Assembly (NCBI RefSeq): GCF_025370935.1
Contig: NC_133476.1
Coordinates: forward strand, 10,177,760-10,241,759
Length of the DNA: 64,000 nt
Source of the DNA: Choristoneura fumiferana
Taxonomy: Eukaryota; Arthropoda; Insecta; Lepidoptera; Tortricidae
Direction: 5' to 3'
Part shown: one piece after another, positions 24,214-34,178 of the stretch
How the letters are laid out: every line of letters begins with the position of its first letter
Position numbering within the stretch: the stretch's first letter is position 1
The notes under the pieces: generated by a model
Told to the model about the DNA's origin: nothing
Databases searched by the model: none
Seen by the model: only the letters and a program-made list of their open reading frames with translations
Translations under genes and position numbers: made by a program

Positions 24214-24641
24214 CTAGTACGTCATCAATAAATGAAAACAGTAATCCAGACCTCTAAGGACTTCATCCATAAACCTTTGAAAAGTTTGAGCGGCGTTCCT
24301 CAAACCGAAGCTCATGTAAGGAAATTCAAAAAGTCCAAAGGGTGTCGTGATTGCTGTCTTCGATACATCCTCTGGCGCAACAGGAATCTGATTGTATGCA
24401 CGCACTAAATCCAACTTACTAAAAATCTTACAGCCTGATAAATTGTGCGAAAAATCAGCAATGTGGCGCACCGGATATCTGTCCGGTACCGTGCGAGCAT
24501 TGAGAGCTCGGTAATCTCCGCAAGGTCGCCAACCTTGGTCCTTTTTAGGGACAAGGTGAAGGGAGAGGACCATGAGCTTTCAGATCTTCGCACGATACCT
24601 GTGCGCTCCATCTCTTCGAATTCCTGTTTCGCGATCTTCAA
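24214..24641 (-). pseudogene. pol: Gypsy reverse transcriptase segment
   Basis: Overlapping minus-strand frames carry reverse transcriptase blocks: FEEMERTGIVRRSESSWSSP in one frame, then WRPCGDYRALNARTVPDRYP, KIFSKLDLVRAYNQIPV and FPYMSFGLRNAAQTFQRFMD in the other. The frame is lost at about 24214-24240, exactly where the catalytic Y-x-D-D box should follow, so this copy cannot make active enzyme as read. Confidence 0.85.
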
Positions 24642-24898
24642 ACGATCAGGTGCTAAACGTCTGGGTCTTGCGTAAACAGGTGGCCCAGGAGTTGTCCTAA
24701 TGTAATGTTGGTCTGGTGCTTACATTTACGTTCTTGTGATGTTCCAACTGGCCGCGTTATATCAGGATACTTTGTAACAGCTTATGGAACGAAGAGTCAC
24801 CTGTAACAACTTTTATTTGCGGGCAGGCACAAGTAGAAGCAACCAGAGCGACTGATGTGAGCGATGTAATGCTGTCAATTAGGCGCGCATTGCGAATA

Positions 24899-25261
24899 TC
24901 AACAAGCAAATTGTAAAAGGATAAAAAATCTAACACCTATTATCGGTTTACTCACATCAGCAATAAACAAATCGCCAAGAAAAATCACGGCGCGTAAATT
25001 AAAATCCAGGGACAAACTCAACCAGCCATACGTAGAAATAACAGTATTATTCGCGGCCAAAAGCTCATAATTCGTTTTATGACGCCTTTGTCCACTTAAA
25101 TAGCTTAAAGGATATACGCATAGGTCAGACCCAGTATCAACAAATTGCACCTTAGTTTTAATGTCAGTAACAAATATACGACCCGATACAGCCGCACATT
25201 CACTAGTCGCTTCGAGCGACTCCCTAGCTAGTTTTTTGAGTAATTGCAAGGCGAGATACAT
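24899..25261 (-). pseudogene. pol: Gypsy aspartic protease segment
   Basis: This minus-strand frame of 120 codons has the retroviral-type aspartic protease active site VQFVDTGSDLCVYP at about residue 40 and a beta-rich region after it (IIGVRFFILL near the end). It lies upstream of the reverse transcriptase in element orientation, as expected. Gag would lie to its right, inside the gap. Confidence 0.75.
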
Positions 25262-25379
25262 TTAGCTGCTTTTTCTGCGAATTTAAAATGGTACCAGCAG
25301 AGACGTTTGCCACCGGCACGGGAACGGCTCCTGGACGAGTTGCCGCGCTTGGCACGTGACTTTCGATCTTTGCTCTGGT

Positions 25380-25927
25380 NNNNNNNNNNNNNNNNNNNNN
25401 NNNNNNNNNNNNNNNNNNNNNNNNNNNNNNNNNNNNNNNNNNNNNNNNNNNNNNNNNNNNNNNNNNNNNNNNNNNNNNNNNNNNNNNNNNNNNNNNNNNN
25501 NNNNNNNNNNNNNNNNNNNNNNNNNNNNNNNNNNNNNNNNNNNNNNNNNNNNNNNNNNNNNNNNNNNNNNNNNNNNNNNNNNNNNNNNNNNNNNNNNNNN
25601 NNNNNNNNNNNNNNNNNNNNNNNNNNNNNNNNNNNNNNNNNNNNNNNNNNNNNNNNNNNNNNNNNNNNNNNNNNNNNNNNNNNNNNNNNNNNNNNNNNNN
25701 NNNNNNNNNNNNNNNNNNNNNNNNNNNNNNNNNNNNNNNNNNNNNNNNNNNNNNNNNNNNNNNNNNNNNNNNNNNNNNNNNNNNNNNNNNNNNNNNNNNN
25801 NNNNNNNNNNNNNNNNNNNNNNNNNNNNNNNNNNNNNNNNNNNNNNNNNNNNNNNNNNNNNNNNNNNNNNNNNNNNNNNNNNNNNNNNNNNNNNNNNNNN
25901 NNNNNNNNNNNNNNNNNNNNNNNNNNN
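25380..25927. other. assembly gap (548 N)
   Basis: A run of N. ORFs read across it have no meaning. It truncates the Gypsy element. Confidence 0.99.
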
Positions 25928-26104
25928 CTCCTTTACATCTGTTTCCGCTTGAATGGGCATGCTTTATGATTCAAGTTACTATATACTACATACTACGGTT
26001 AGGGTTTACAGTAGGGTTTACGAGTACATATGCATTTATATTTATACAAATCTTTTGCTCTATTTGTCGATCCTAAATTTTTTGATTGCTCTTCTCTACC
26101 ACTT

Positions 26105-26215
26105 AAAGGTTGACTGGCAGAGATCCCTTTCAGGGATAAGTCCGCCTTTGTACTTAGCACTTCTTGTATTTCCTTTTTGTACAATAAAGAGTATAAACAA
26201 ACAAACAAACTATAT
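26105..26215 (+). repeat. 3' end of a non-LTR retrotransposon, second copy
   Basis: The block gataagtccgcctttgtact ... gtacaataaagagtataaac followed by an (acaa)n tail matches 16080-16260. A SINE tail fragment follows at about 26325-26400. Confidence 0.5.
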
Positions 26216-26769
26216 ACATGCACTCATAGAAATACACATTCGTGTTTCTCTATAGGTGCAGTCAACGTCATAAATAAGTGATCACTTTTGTACCTGCACC
26301 TGTAGTTCCTTGCATTAATATCAGCCCAAGCCCTCTCATTCTGAGAGGAGGCCCTGTGCCCAGTAGTGGACGTATATTAGTTGGAATGTTGTTGATGCTA
26401 ATGATGAGGATAATGTCTTGAAACTTTTCCTAAGTAATTTCGTACGATGAGTCTTGTGATTTGCATTTCGACCTTCACCTCCCGGATGGTGTTGCTTATC
26501 AAAACAATGTCGTAGACTAAAATAGTAGGTATTTTATGTTTATTACTTTTATTGATCCACGGCTGTTAAGTTGCCACGAACAGATGACTCACAACTGCGT
26601 AGGAGATGAAAAAAATTTTGGATAGTTTCGTTCTTTTGACATTGAGTCACAGCATTAAAGGGGTTAAATAAAAAAAAGATCATAACATAAGATTGGTTTT
26701 TGGAATCTTTTTGTATTTTTCATTTCAATTCAAATTTTTACTTTTACGGTCATCCCGTAAAACCTAAAT

Positions 26770-27020
26770 TGAAATACAACTGAAATATAGATGCACAGAA
26801 AAAACAGAAAAATAAGACCATCGCTGGGAATCGAACCAGGTCTCGGTAATCCGTACCGCGTGCTATACCGCTACAACCACTGATGGTCACGTACCGACAA
26901 GCAAGCTGAGATATGAGGTGCATAGGGGAAATTCGTGTCGGTACCGTTGAATCAGTGGTGTAGCGTTTATAGCACGCGGTACGGATTACGTAGACCTTTC
27001 GATTCCCGTGATGTCTTTTT
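26770..27020. mobile_element. palindromic element with tRNA-like arms (left part)
   Basis: The left arm (26770-26905) contains, on the minus strand, a tRNA-like head: A-box-like tagcggtatagcacgcgg and B-box-like ggttcgattcc. The right arm (about 26935-27020) repeats it in inverted orientation, then is cut by the Copia insertion and resumes at 31686-31730 (ctgttttttctgtgcattta, then ttcagttgta). Without the Copia element it would be a palindrome of about 300 bp. A third copy of one arm lies at 32768-32880. No ORF. Confidence 0.72.
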
Positions 27021-27213
27021 TATTGGAATAGGTTGTATTATGCCTATTTTGATATATAAAAAAATATATTAACGTATGTCATATTTGGTTTAGATTCGTT
27101 TTGTTGACATACGTGCTTTTCTTCTTGTATGGATCTCCATTAAAAGACTCTCATAAGACAAGTTGTTATTTCACTGTTCTTCTTCCCACGTTGTGGAAAG
27201 CTGCTCCCCAACA
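27021..27213 (+). repeat. 5' LTR of the Copia element
   Basis: 193 bp, starting tattggaataggttgtatta and ending ctgctccccaaca. The 3' copy differs by a few substitutions and short indels (for example gatatataaaaaaa against gataaataaaaaaaa). A primer binding site candidate, tggttatgggccag, follows at 27215. Confidence 0.9.
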
Positions 27214-27214
27214 A

Positions 27215-27228
27215 TGGTTATGGGCCAG
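27215..27228 (+). promoter_or_regulatory. candidate primer binding site, Copia
   Basis: The string tggttatgggccag directly after the LTR resembles the sites of Copia elements that prime from an internal cut of initiator tRNA-Met. The comparison is from memory. Confidence 0.6.
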
Positions 27229-27285
27229 AGTGAAGAAGTAAAAAAAATCTGGATATTGTGATTATTGTGAAAATAGAATATTGAA

Positions 27286-30200
27286 ATGTCAACCGTCAAA
27301 ATCGAGCAACTTGCTCAAAATAATTATGAGACGTGGAAAATCCAAGTGGAAGCGATTCTTGTAAAAAACGATGCCTGGGGCTATGTGAACGGCAATCTCG
27401 TAAGACCGGCAGAACCACCAAGAGCCGTTGAATGGGATACAGGTGACGCGAAGGCAAAGGCAGACCTAATCCTATCAATCAGCTCGAGTGAACTGAGGCA
27501 CCTGCGAGGATGCAAAACATCGCGAGACGTTTGGTTAAAACTTGAAGGCATACATGCATCAAAAGGACCTGCGAAAAAAGCGACATTGTTGAAAGAGTTA
27601 TTGCTACACAAAATGGAGGAAAGTGGTGACATTCGAGAACATGTCATGAAATTTTTTGATGTAAGATGTAAATTGGCTGACATGGGAATAGAAATGAATG
27701 ACGATTTGATTTCGATTATGCTGCTGTACAGTTTACCATCTAGTTTCGAGAACTTTAGATGTGCTATAGAGTCTAGAGATACGTTGCCAGATCCGGAAAC
27801 GCTTAAAATAAAGATTTTGGAGGAAGGAAATTCTCGTCGTCAGAATGAAAATGTGGATAAAGCATTTCATGTAAAAGAGAAGAAGTCTTTTAAACCAAAG
27901 AGCGGTACAGTCGACGCGGATTCGAAATTCAAGTACAAATGTTTTAAATGTCATCAGCACGGTCATAGGGCTTCTGAATGTAATATGAAGAAAAAGAATA
28001 AATGCCAAGAAACTTCTAAGTTTGTGTCAACAGACAGTACTACTTCTGATATTTTTGATTCCGATTTTATAACTTTCAATTGTTTTTCAGATGATAAGGC
28101 TGCAAGCAACGAGAGTGGGAATTGGATCATTGATAGTGGGTGTACGTCTCATCTGTGTAACGACGCAAGTAAATTTGGTGATACGATGTTACCCATGTCG
28201 TTGAAGCTAAATTTGGCAACAAATAATAGTACAAACGTACGAGGCAAAGGTACGGTAAGATTGTTTACATGTAATAATGGTTCTAAAACTGTTGTTCAAT
28301 TGCCCAATACGCTTTACGTTCCGGATTTGCGATGTAACCTGATTTCAGTTGCAAAAATTACGGATCAAGGCTATAGTGTTACGTTTAGAGGTAATGCGGC
28401 TAGTGTAAAAGATAGTCATGGTAACACGAAGCTGATCGCAAATCGTAAGAGTAATTTATATTACGTTGAGGAACAACATCGTGAAACAGTATCGGCGATT
28501 TCCGAGAAACAGGTCGATGTGTGGTTGTGGCATGAACGGTTAGGACATTTGAATGCAAAAGATCTTATAAAACTTTTAAATAAATCTGGTGTAAGTGTAA
28601 AGATGTCAGATGCTGTAAAGTTGTACGATTGCAATGTTTGTATGAGCGGGAAAATGAGTGCATTACCATTTTCGAAATCAGAAGGCCCTTGTGATGAGAA
28701 ATTGAAGATTGTTTATTCTGATGTTGTTGGACCGATGCGACATGAAGCCATAGGCGGAGCGAAGTACTTTGTCACATTCATCGACGACCATTCAAGATGG
28801 TGTGAAGTATATTTGTTGAGTAAGAAAAGTGAAGTTCTTACTGTATTCAAAATATACAAGAATTATGTCGAGAATTTGACAGGTAATAAAATAAAATATC
28901 TCCAGACAGATGGCGGTGGCGAATATTGTAACCACGATTTCGATGAATTCTTGAAGAAGGAAGGTATATCTCGAAGGCTGACCTGTCCTCGAACCCCAGA
29001 ACAGAACGGCATAGCTGAGAGAAAAAACCGTACGTTGGTAGAAATGGCGAGATGTATGCTGATTTCATCAGCTCTTTCACCAGGATTTTGGGCAGATGCT
29101 GTCGTAACAGCATGTCATGTCAGAAATCGATGTCCTACGCGCAGTCTTGGAGGAGACACACCTTTTGAGAGATGGTACGGACGACCTGCGAAGATAAGTT
29201 ATCTAGAAAGGTTTGGATCGAAGGTGCACGTATTGGACAAAGAACTGGGAAAAGATAAATTTGCTCCACGCAGTACAGAAGGAATTTTCGTCGGATACCC
29301 AAGAGATCGAAAAGGTTACAGAATATGGTTGCCACAGCAACGAAGAATAGTAATCTCACGAGATGTGAAATTTCATAAAATTGACCGAGATGTAAAATTT
29401 CATAAAATTGACCGAGATTGTGTTGGATGTTCTAGTAAAATTGAACAAATGGAATCAAATGTACAACCAAAGTCAGTTGAAATTGAATTTCATTCGAAGA
29501 AGACACCTGAACCTGACTGTCAGCCAGTCGTAGAACCCGAAGTCATTCCAGGACCATCGTATCATGATCATCAGGCAAATGACGTTCACGATGATGAATC
29601 GGGGGGAATGAAGAGAGGTCCAGGTCGACCGCGAACAGAGCGAGGTCATGTCGGACGCCCAAGAAAAATTTACCAAATGATACCCAACACGCAACCGGAG
29701 CCAATTGCGACTGTAGAAGATAATAGTGATTCTATCGAAGAATTTACGGACTGTCAAGATTTTGTTGGAGTCGCAGAAGTGACATTAAAACAAGCTTTGT
29801 CAAGTAATGAAAGTAAAGGATGGAAAGATGCTATCTTATCGGAAGTAAGGAGCTTAGTCAAAAATGACACATGGGAGATAGTAAACAAACCCATGAACCG
29901 TGATATTGTAGGCTGTCGATATGTTTTGACAACCAAGCTGAATGTCGACAAGACTGAGAAGAAAAAGGCGAGACTTGTAGCAAAAGGCTTTAGCCAGCGG
30001 TATGGTATTGATTACCACAATACGTTTGCTCCAGTTGTCAGGCTTGACACAGTAAGACTGTTAGCTGCACTTGCAGTTGAGCTAGACCTAGAAATTCATC
30101 AGTTGGACATTAATACGGCGTACTTAAATGGTTTGTTAGAAGAAAATATCTACATGAAGGTGCCAGAACTTTTAGAAGAATGTTTACTTAAATTAATAGA

Positions 30201-30522
30201 GACAGAAGCAGAAGGTTCTGATGTTTATCAACGAGCTGTGAAAATGTTGGACGATTTAAAGGCTGGAGGTGATGTATGCAGACTGAAGAGGTCGTTATAT
30301 GGGCTCAAACAAGCTGGTCGTCAGTGGAACATACGACTCGATGAACAACTAAAACGTATGGGACTGCAACAATCGTTGAATGAACCGTGTCTTTATTTTA
30401 AGGATATTAGTTTTGATATAAAACTCTTTGTTTGGTCTATGTTGATGACATCCAAATCGCATGCCAGAAAAGAGAATTTATTGAAGAATTTAAAAAATCA
30501 CTGGCCACCGAGTTTGAATTGA
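27286..30522 (+). pseudogene. gag-pol: Copia Gag-Pol, frame 1 (1078 codons)
   Basis: Gag occupies the first 210 residues and ends in a zinc knuckle (CFKCHQHGHRASEC, about 218). The protease active site is DSGCTSHL at about 282. Integrase follows, with an HHCC zinc site (WHERLGHLN at about 415, CNVCMSG) and DDE residues in SDVVGPM (about 477), QTDGGGEY (about 541) and PEQNGIAERKN (about 577). Reverse transcriptase begins at about 815 (WKDAILSEVRSLVKNDTWE), with LDINTAYLNG at about 940. The frame ends 30 codons after a shift near 30425, just before the catalytic YVDD box. Unusual points: a 27-bp tandem duplication at about 29362-29415 and an extra acidic stretch in the reverse transcriptase (about 955-990). 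Confidence 0.92.
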
Positions 30523-30998
30523 AAGACTATGGAGTTGTCAAATACATGCTGGGTATAGAGTTTGACAAATGTAAAGATGGCATTAGATTGTCACAACGAA
30601 AATATATTTCGGATTTATTGACGAAATATGGTATGAATAATTGTAAATACTCCGTTTCTACGCCAATGGAAGTGAATTGTAAGTTTTCTCAAAATGATGA
30701 CAAATGTGACAAGAGTGAGCAATATCCGTTTAGAGAACTGATAGGAGCTCTTAATTATTTATCAACAGGGACAAGACCCGATATTACTAATAGTATCGCA
30801 AAATTGTCGCAGTTTCTTAATTCTTCAAACGAGGAATGTTGGAAGGCCGCAAAGCGTGTGCTGCGTTATCTGAAACGAACTATAGAATACGGACTTGTTT
30901 TCAAGAAACAGGCAAGTCTTTACAAGGGTATTCTGATTCAGATTGGGGAGGATGTTTATTGGATAGACGTTCTTATTCTGGTTATGTTTTCATGTTAG
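30432..30998 (+). pseudogene. pol: Copia reverse transcriptase YVDD segment
   Basis: This frame begins with the catalytic box (VYVDDIQIA) and continues through the thumb/connection region (YGVVKYMLGIEF, RPDITNSIAKLSQFL, WKAAKRVLRYLKRT). It is the continuation of the main polyprotein after a one-step frame change. Similarity ends near 30920, and the last 25 codons are out of frame. Confidence 0.88.
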
Positions 30999-31387
30999 GT
31001 GGTGGATGTATATCGTGGAAATCACAGAAACAGAAGTGTGTTGCGACATCCACGTGTGAAGCTGAGTATGTGAGCTTGTCATCAGCGATGAAGGAAGCCG
31101 TTTATCTCAACAGTTTACTAACTGAAATTGGGTTAAGTAAGTTTGCACAGTTAACCTTACATGTAGACAATCAGGGGGCGATGTGTCTTGCCAATGATCC
31201 AATGTTCCATTCTCGTAGCAAGCACATAGATATAAGGCACCATTTTATAAGAGGTATTTTAAAGGACAACAAGAGTATAGAATTGTCGTACTTACCTACA
31301 GATTCTATGCTCGCTGATATATTAACGAAAGCTTTGCCTAGAGTTAAGCACTATAAGTGCATGTCTGGTTTAGGCATTACTTGTTAA
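30836..31387 (+). pseudogene. pol: Copia RNase H segment
   Basis: Real similarity starts near 30925 with SDSDWGGCLLDRRSYSGYVF, then CISWKSQKQKCVATSTCEAE and HSRSKHIDIRHHFIR, all RNase H landmarks at the C-terminus of Copia polyproteins. The stop at 31385-31387 is the natural end, about 105 bp before the 3' LTR. Confidence 0.9.
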
Positions 31388-31481
31388 TAGTTTATTTTGC
31401 TAAAGTTGTTGTTCTTTGTTATACTTTCTTTGAAAGCCCTTTTGTTTAATACATGGTTATTTATTTATATGAATATGCATA

Positions 31482-31492
31482 TTAAAGGGGCG
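31482..31492 (+). other. polypurine tract of the Copia element
   Basis: The string taaaggggcg lies directly before the 3' LTR, the expected plus-strand primer position. Confidence 0.65.
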
Positions 31493-31685
31493 TATTGGAA
31501 TAGGTTGTATTATGCCTATTTTGATAAATAAAAAAAATATATTAACGTATGTCATATTTGGTTTAGATTCGTTTTTTGATATACGTGCTTTTCTTCTTGT
31601 ATGGATCTCCATTAAAAGACTCTCATAAGACAAGTTGTTATTTCACTGTTCTTCTTCCCACGTTGTGGAAAGCTGCTCCCCAACA
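31493..31685 (+). repeat. 3' LTR of the Copia element
   Basis: 193 bp, same ends as the 5' LTR. After it the interrupted palindromic element resumes at 31686. Confidence 0.9.
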
Positions 31686-31730
31686 ATTTTTCTGTTTTTT
31701 CTGTGCATTTATATTTCAGTTGTATTTTCA
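31686..31730. mobile_element. palindromic tRNA-like element, right end after Copia
   Basis: The string tttttctgttttttctgtgc and the following ttcagttgtattttca complete the inverted arm that starts at 26770 (tgaaatacaactgaa ... gcacagaaaaaacagaaaaa). Confidence 0.7.
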
Positions 31731-32094
31731 ATCATAACATACTTTGATCTTGTCAAATGTGCTGCATCGTATTTCAGCGTTTAATAATCATAATAAATAA
31801 AAGTAAGCGTTATTATACTTCAGGCATGTTTGTTTGTCTCCGAGTCTTTTTAATATTGCTGATCTTGGTAATTGTTAACGAAATAAAAATTGCAATTGCA
31901 AATAAAAATATTTGAATTTGAAGTTGAATTTGAATCTGAATATGAAAAGACTATTTGAAATCATCATATATGTGATTTGACGTCATCCGCAGGCAAATTT
32001 CGAGCCCTGCTTATGTCCCACAGTGGACGTCCTACGTCTGATATAAATATATCACCATGTAATTTTCGATCATTCCAATTGCAATGGGACTAGG

Positions 32095-32180
32095 CTTCTA
32101 GAATCTTCTAGAGTCAGTAGACTTCCCGAAACTTCAAATGACTTAACTTCACTGACAGTACAGACGTCATTATATAAAAA
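32095..32180 (+). promoter_or_regulatory. heat-shock-element-like array plus TATA box
   Basis: At 32096-32113 the string ttctagaatcttctagag has TTC and GAA-type pentamers alternating every 5 bp, the layout of a heat shock factor site. A weaker cccgaaacttc follows at about 32124. A TATA box (tatataaaaa, 32171-32180) lies about 60 bp downstream. No convincing gene follows: the next ORF (32214-32396, 60 codons) is not recognised. It could be a relic of a heat-inducible promoter or chance. Confidence 0.4.
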
Positions 32181-32767
32181 CTATAACAGCCACGTGAGCT
32201 AGTAACAAGGAAGGTGGTTTGTGCCTTGCGTGTGGTCCAGATAGAAAAACTGGACGCTCTCTACAAGGCGAGGCGACGTGCTATATGTACACGGTGTTAC
32301 AAAAATACCGATGCAGCGGAAAGGGGGTTAAATTATATCCTTATAAAGAGTCCGTTTATAATATTTAAAAACTTACCGACAGGAAAAAAAACATAAAATT
32401 GTTCATTGATACGCAAACATTTTCAGTAAAATGAAAGAGTAGTAATAAATTAAAAAAAAACTCGAAAGTATATTTGTATGTATTTGATCGAAACCCTAAA
32501 AACTCACGACTACTTATAATTCCGAAAATTAATACACCTAAGTATATTTTTCATCGAACAATAGCACGTAGACTAACAACTTAATCTAATACCTTTAAAC
32601 GAGCAATTCTTATATAATCAGAATCTCGGAAAAAATTTGGTATGTGGGGGCTTTCGGGGATGACAAATCGATCTAGCTTGGTCTTATCTCTGGGAAAACG
32701 CTTATTATCGAGTTTTACTCCGAGCAAAGCTCGGTCACCCAGAAAAAAATTGAAAAAGCAAACTGAG

Positions 32768-32880
32768 ACATGGATGCACAGAAAAACCAGAAAAAGAGAC
32801 CAGCGCTGGGAATCGAACCCAGGTCCTCAGCAATCCATGCTGCGTGCTATAACCCCTACACCACCGCTGGACAGGAGTCT
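32768..32880 (-). repeat. tRNA-like repeat arm, third copy
   Basis: It contains ggatgcacagaaaaaccag, then gctgggaatcgaaccc (B-box complement), then tgctgcgtgctataaccc (A-box complement), in the same arrangement as 26770-26905. It could be mistaken for a tRNA gene; it is part of a dispersed element. Confidence 0.6.
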
Positions 32881-33388
32881 AGAATTTTACAAATTTCTCC
32901 TATGCACACATATCTCAGGTTCCTTTTTTCTACTACGCTACTTAAGCAGATTTGTGCCAATTCTAAATTAAAAAATTGTTTTGATATCGGTTCACAGCAC
33001 TTAAATCTTCGTCTAGTTAGGGCCTGGACACATGTCGCCGTACGGTGCCGTCTACGGTGTCACGGCGCGGCGCCGTCAAAACTACCAAGCGTGTACGGGC
33101 CTGGACACATGTCGCCGGTACGGTGCCGTCTACGGTGTCACGGCGCGGCGCCGTCAAACGGCGTCGTGCCGAAACACGGTGCCGCGTACGGTGCCGTACA
33201 CGGCGCCGCGAACGGCGTCGTACCACGGCGCGGTGCCGTGTACGACGCCGTGCACGGTGCATCGCTTGGTAGTTTAACTAGTTTACGTTTTGCTGCTGAA
33301 CGCATAACACGCAAGTACAACCATCGGTTCAAATATACAAAACAATTGTCGTTTTAAATATATACAAGTATACAGTTTTTGCCTTGAC

Positions 33389-33556
33389 ATGGACCAAGAA
33401 AAACGTATTCTCCTGCTCCTACTGCTAAGACGACGAATGAAGAAAAAACAGAAACGAACATATTGGGTGAATCCATACATGTCTTTAATGAACCATGATG
33501 GAGAGATTTTTATGCACTATTTACTTGCGTGTTATGCGTTCAGCAGCAAAACGTAA
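33389..33556 (+). pseudogene. 55-codon N-terminal remnant of Harbinger-type transposase
   Basis: The ORF starts MDQEKRILLLLLLRRRMKKK and reaches YWVNPYM before running into the terminal repeat and a TAA. A basic, Arg/Lys-rich start followed by a YWV-P motif resembles the beginning of PIF/Harbinger (HARBI1-like) nucleases, which place it before the DDE catalytic domain. The catalytic domain is absent, so this is a captured start of the autonomous parent. Two further copies of the segment lie inverted at about 33790-33960 and 34400-34610. Confidence 0.6.
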
Positions 33557-33566
33557 ACTAGTTAAA

Positions 33567-34178
33567 GGGCCTGGACACATGTCGCCGGTACGGTGCCGTC
33601 TACGGTGTCACGGCGCGGCGCCGTCAAACGGCGTCGTGCCGAAACACGGTGCCGCGTACGGTGCCGTACACGGCGCCGCGAACGGCGTCGTACCACGGCG
33701 CGGTGCCGTGTACGACGCCGTGCACGGTGCATCGCTTGGTAGTTTAACTAGTTTACGTTTTGCTGCTGAACGCATAACACGCAAGTAAATAGTGGAGTAT
33801 GGATTCACCCAATATCTTCGTTTCTGTTTTTTCTTCATTCGTCGTCTTAGCAGTAGGAGCAGGAGAATACGTTTTTCTTGGTCCATGTCAAGGCAAAAAC
33901 TGTATACTTGTATATATTTAAAACGACAATTGTTTTGTATATTTGAACCGATGGTTGTACTTGCGTGTTATGCGTTCAGCAGCAAAACGTAAACTAGTTA
34001 AACTACCAAGCGATGCACCGTGCACGGCGTCGTACACGGCACCGCGCCGTGGTACGACGCCGTTCGCGGCGCCGTGTACGGCACCGTACGCGGCACCGTG
34101 TTTCGGCACGACGCCGTTTGACGGCGCCGCGCCGTGACACCGTAGACGGCACCGTACCGGCGACATGTGTCCAGGCCC
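33567..34178. mobile_element. innermost Harbinger-like MITE (element B)
   Basis: 612 bp with terminal inverted repeats of about 220 bp each (33567-33787 and about 33960-34178). The outer 170 bp are GC-rich modules built from short units such as acggtgccgt and acggcgtcgt; the inner 50 bp are AT-richer (ttaactagtttacg, cataacacgcaag). Target duplication aaa at 33564-33566 and 34179-34181. Confidence 0.8.

Larger units (their letters stand above)
21960..25379 (-). mobile_element. decayed Ty3/Gypsy LTR retrotransposon (minus strand)
   Basis: Reading on the minus strand from the gap edge downward, the order is protease, reverse transcriptase, RNase H and integrase, then an LTR start near 22121. 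That order is Ty3/Gypsy. The integrase core (RFTRWPEA, TTDRGRQFES) resembles the CsRn1/Kabuki group, a family judgement from memory. Many frame breaks and stops interrupt it. The gag end and the 5' LTR are lost in or beyond the gap, and the outer end of the 3' LTR is not defined. Confidence 0.85.
27021..31685 (+). mobile_element. Ty1/Copia LTR retrotransposon
   Basis: The 4.67-kb element has LTRs at 27021-27213 and 31493-31685 and domain order Gag, protease, integrase, reverse transcriptase, RNase H, which is the Copia order. T runs next to both ends are compatible with a TTTTT duplication, but the exact end base is ambiguous. It sits inside a palindromic tRNA-like element. Two frameshifts, near 30425 and near 30920, split the C-terminal part of the polyprotein. 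Confidence 0.94.

Noticed and set aside
25244..25969. ORFs spanning 25.2-26.0 kb
   Set aside because: They cross the run of N and are artefacts.
26820..26890. tRNA gene on the minus strand
   Set aside because: It is part of a palindromic repeat with at least three tRNA-like arms in the window; the arms are repeat heads, not single genes.
33017..33357. Arg/Ala-rich proteins from ORFs in 33.0-34.8 kb
   Set aside because: ORFs exist in all frames of the GC-rich terminal repeat on both strands because the units lack stop codons; no frame is favoured.
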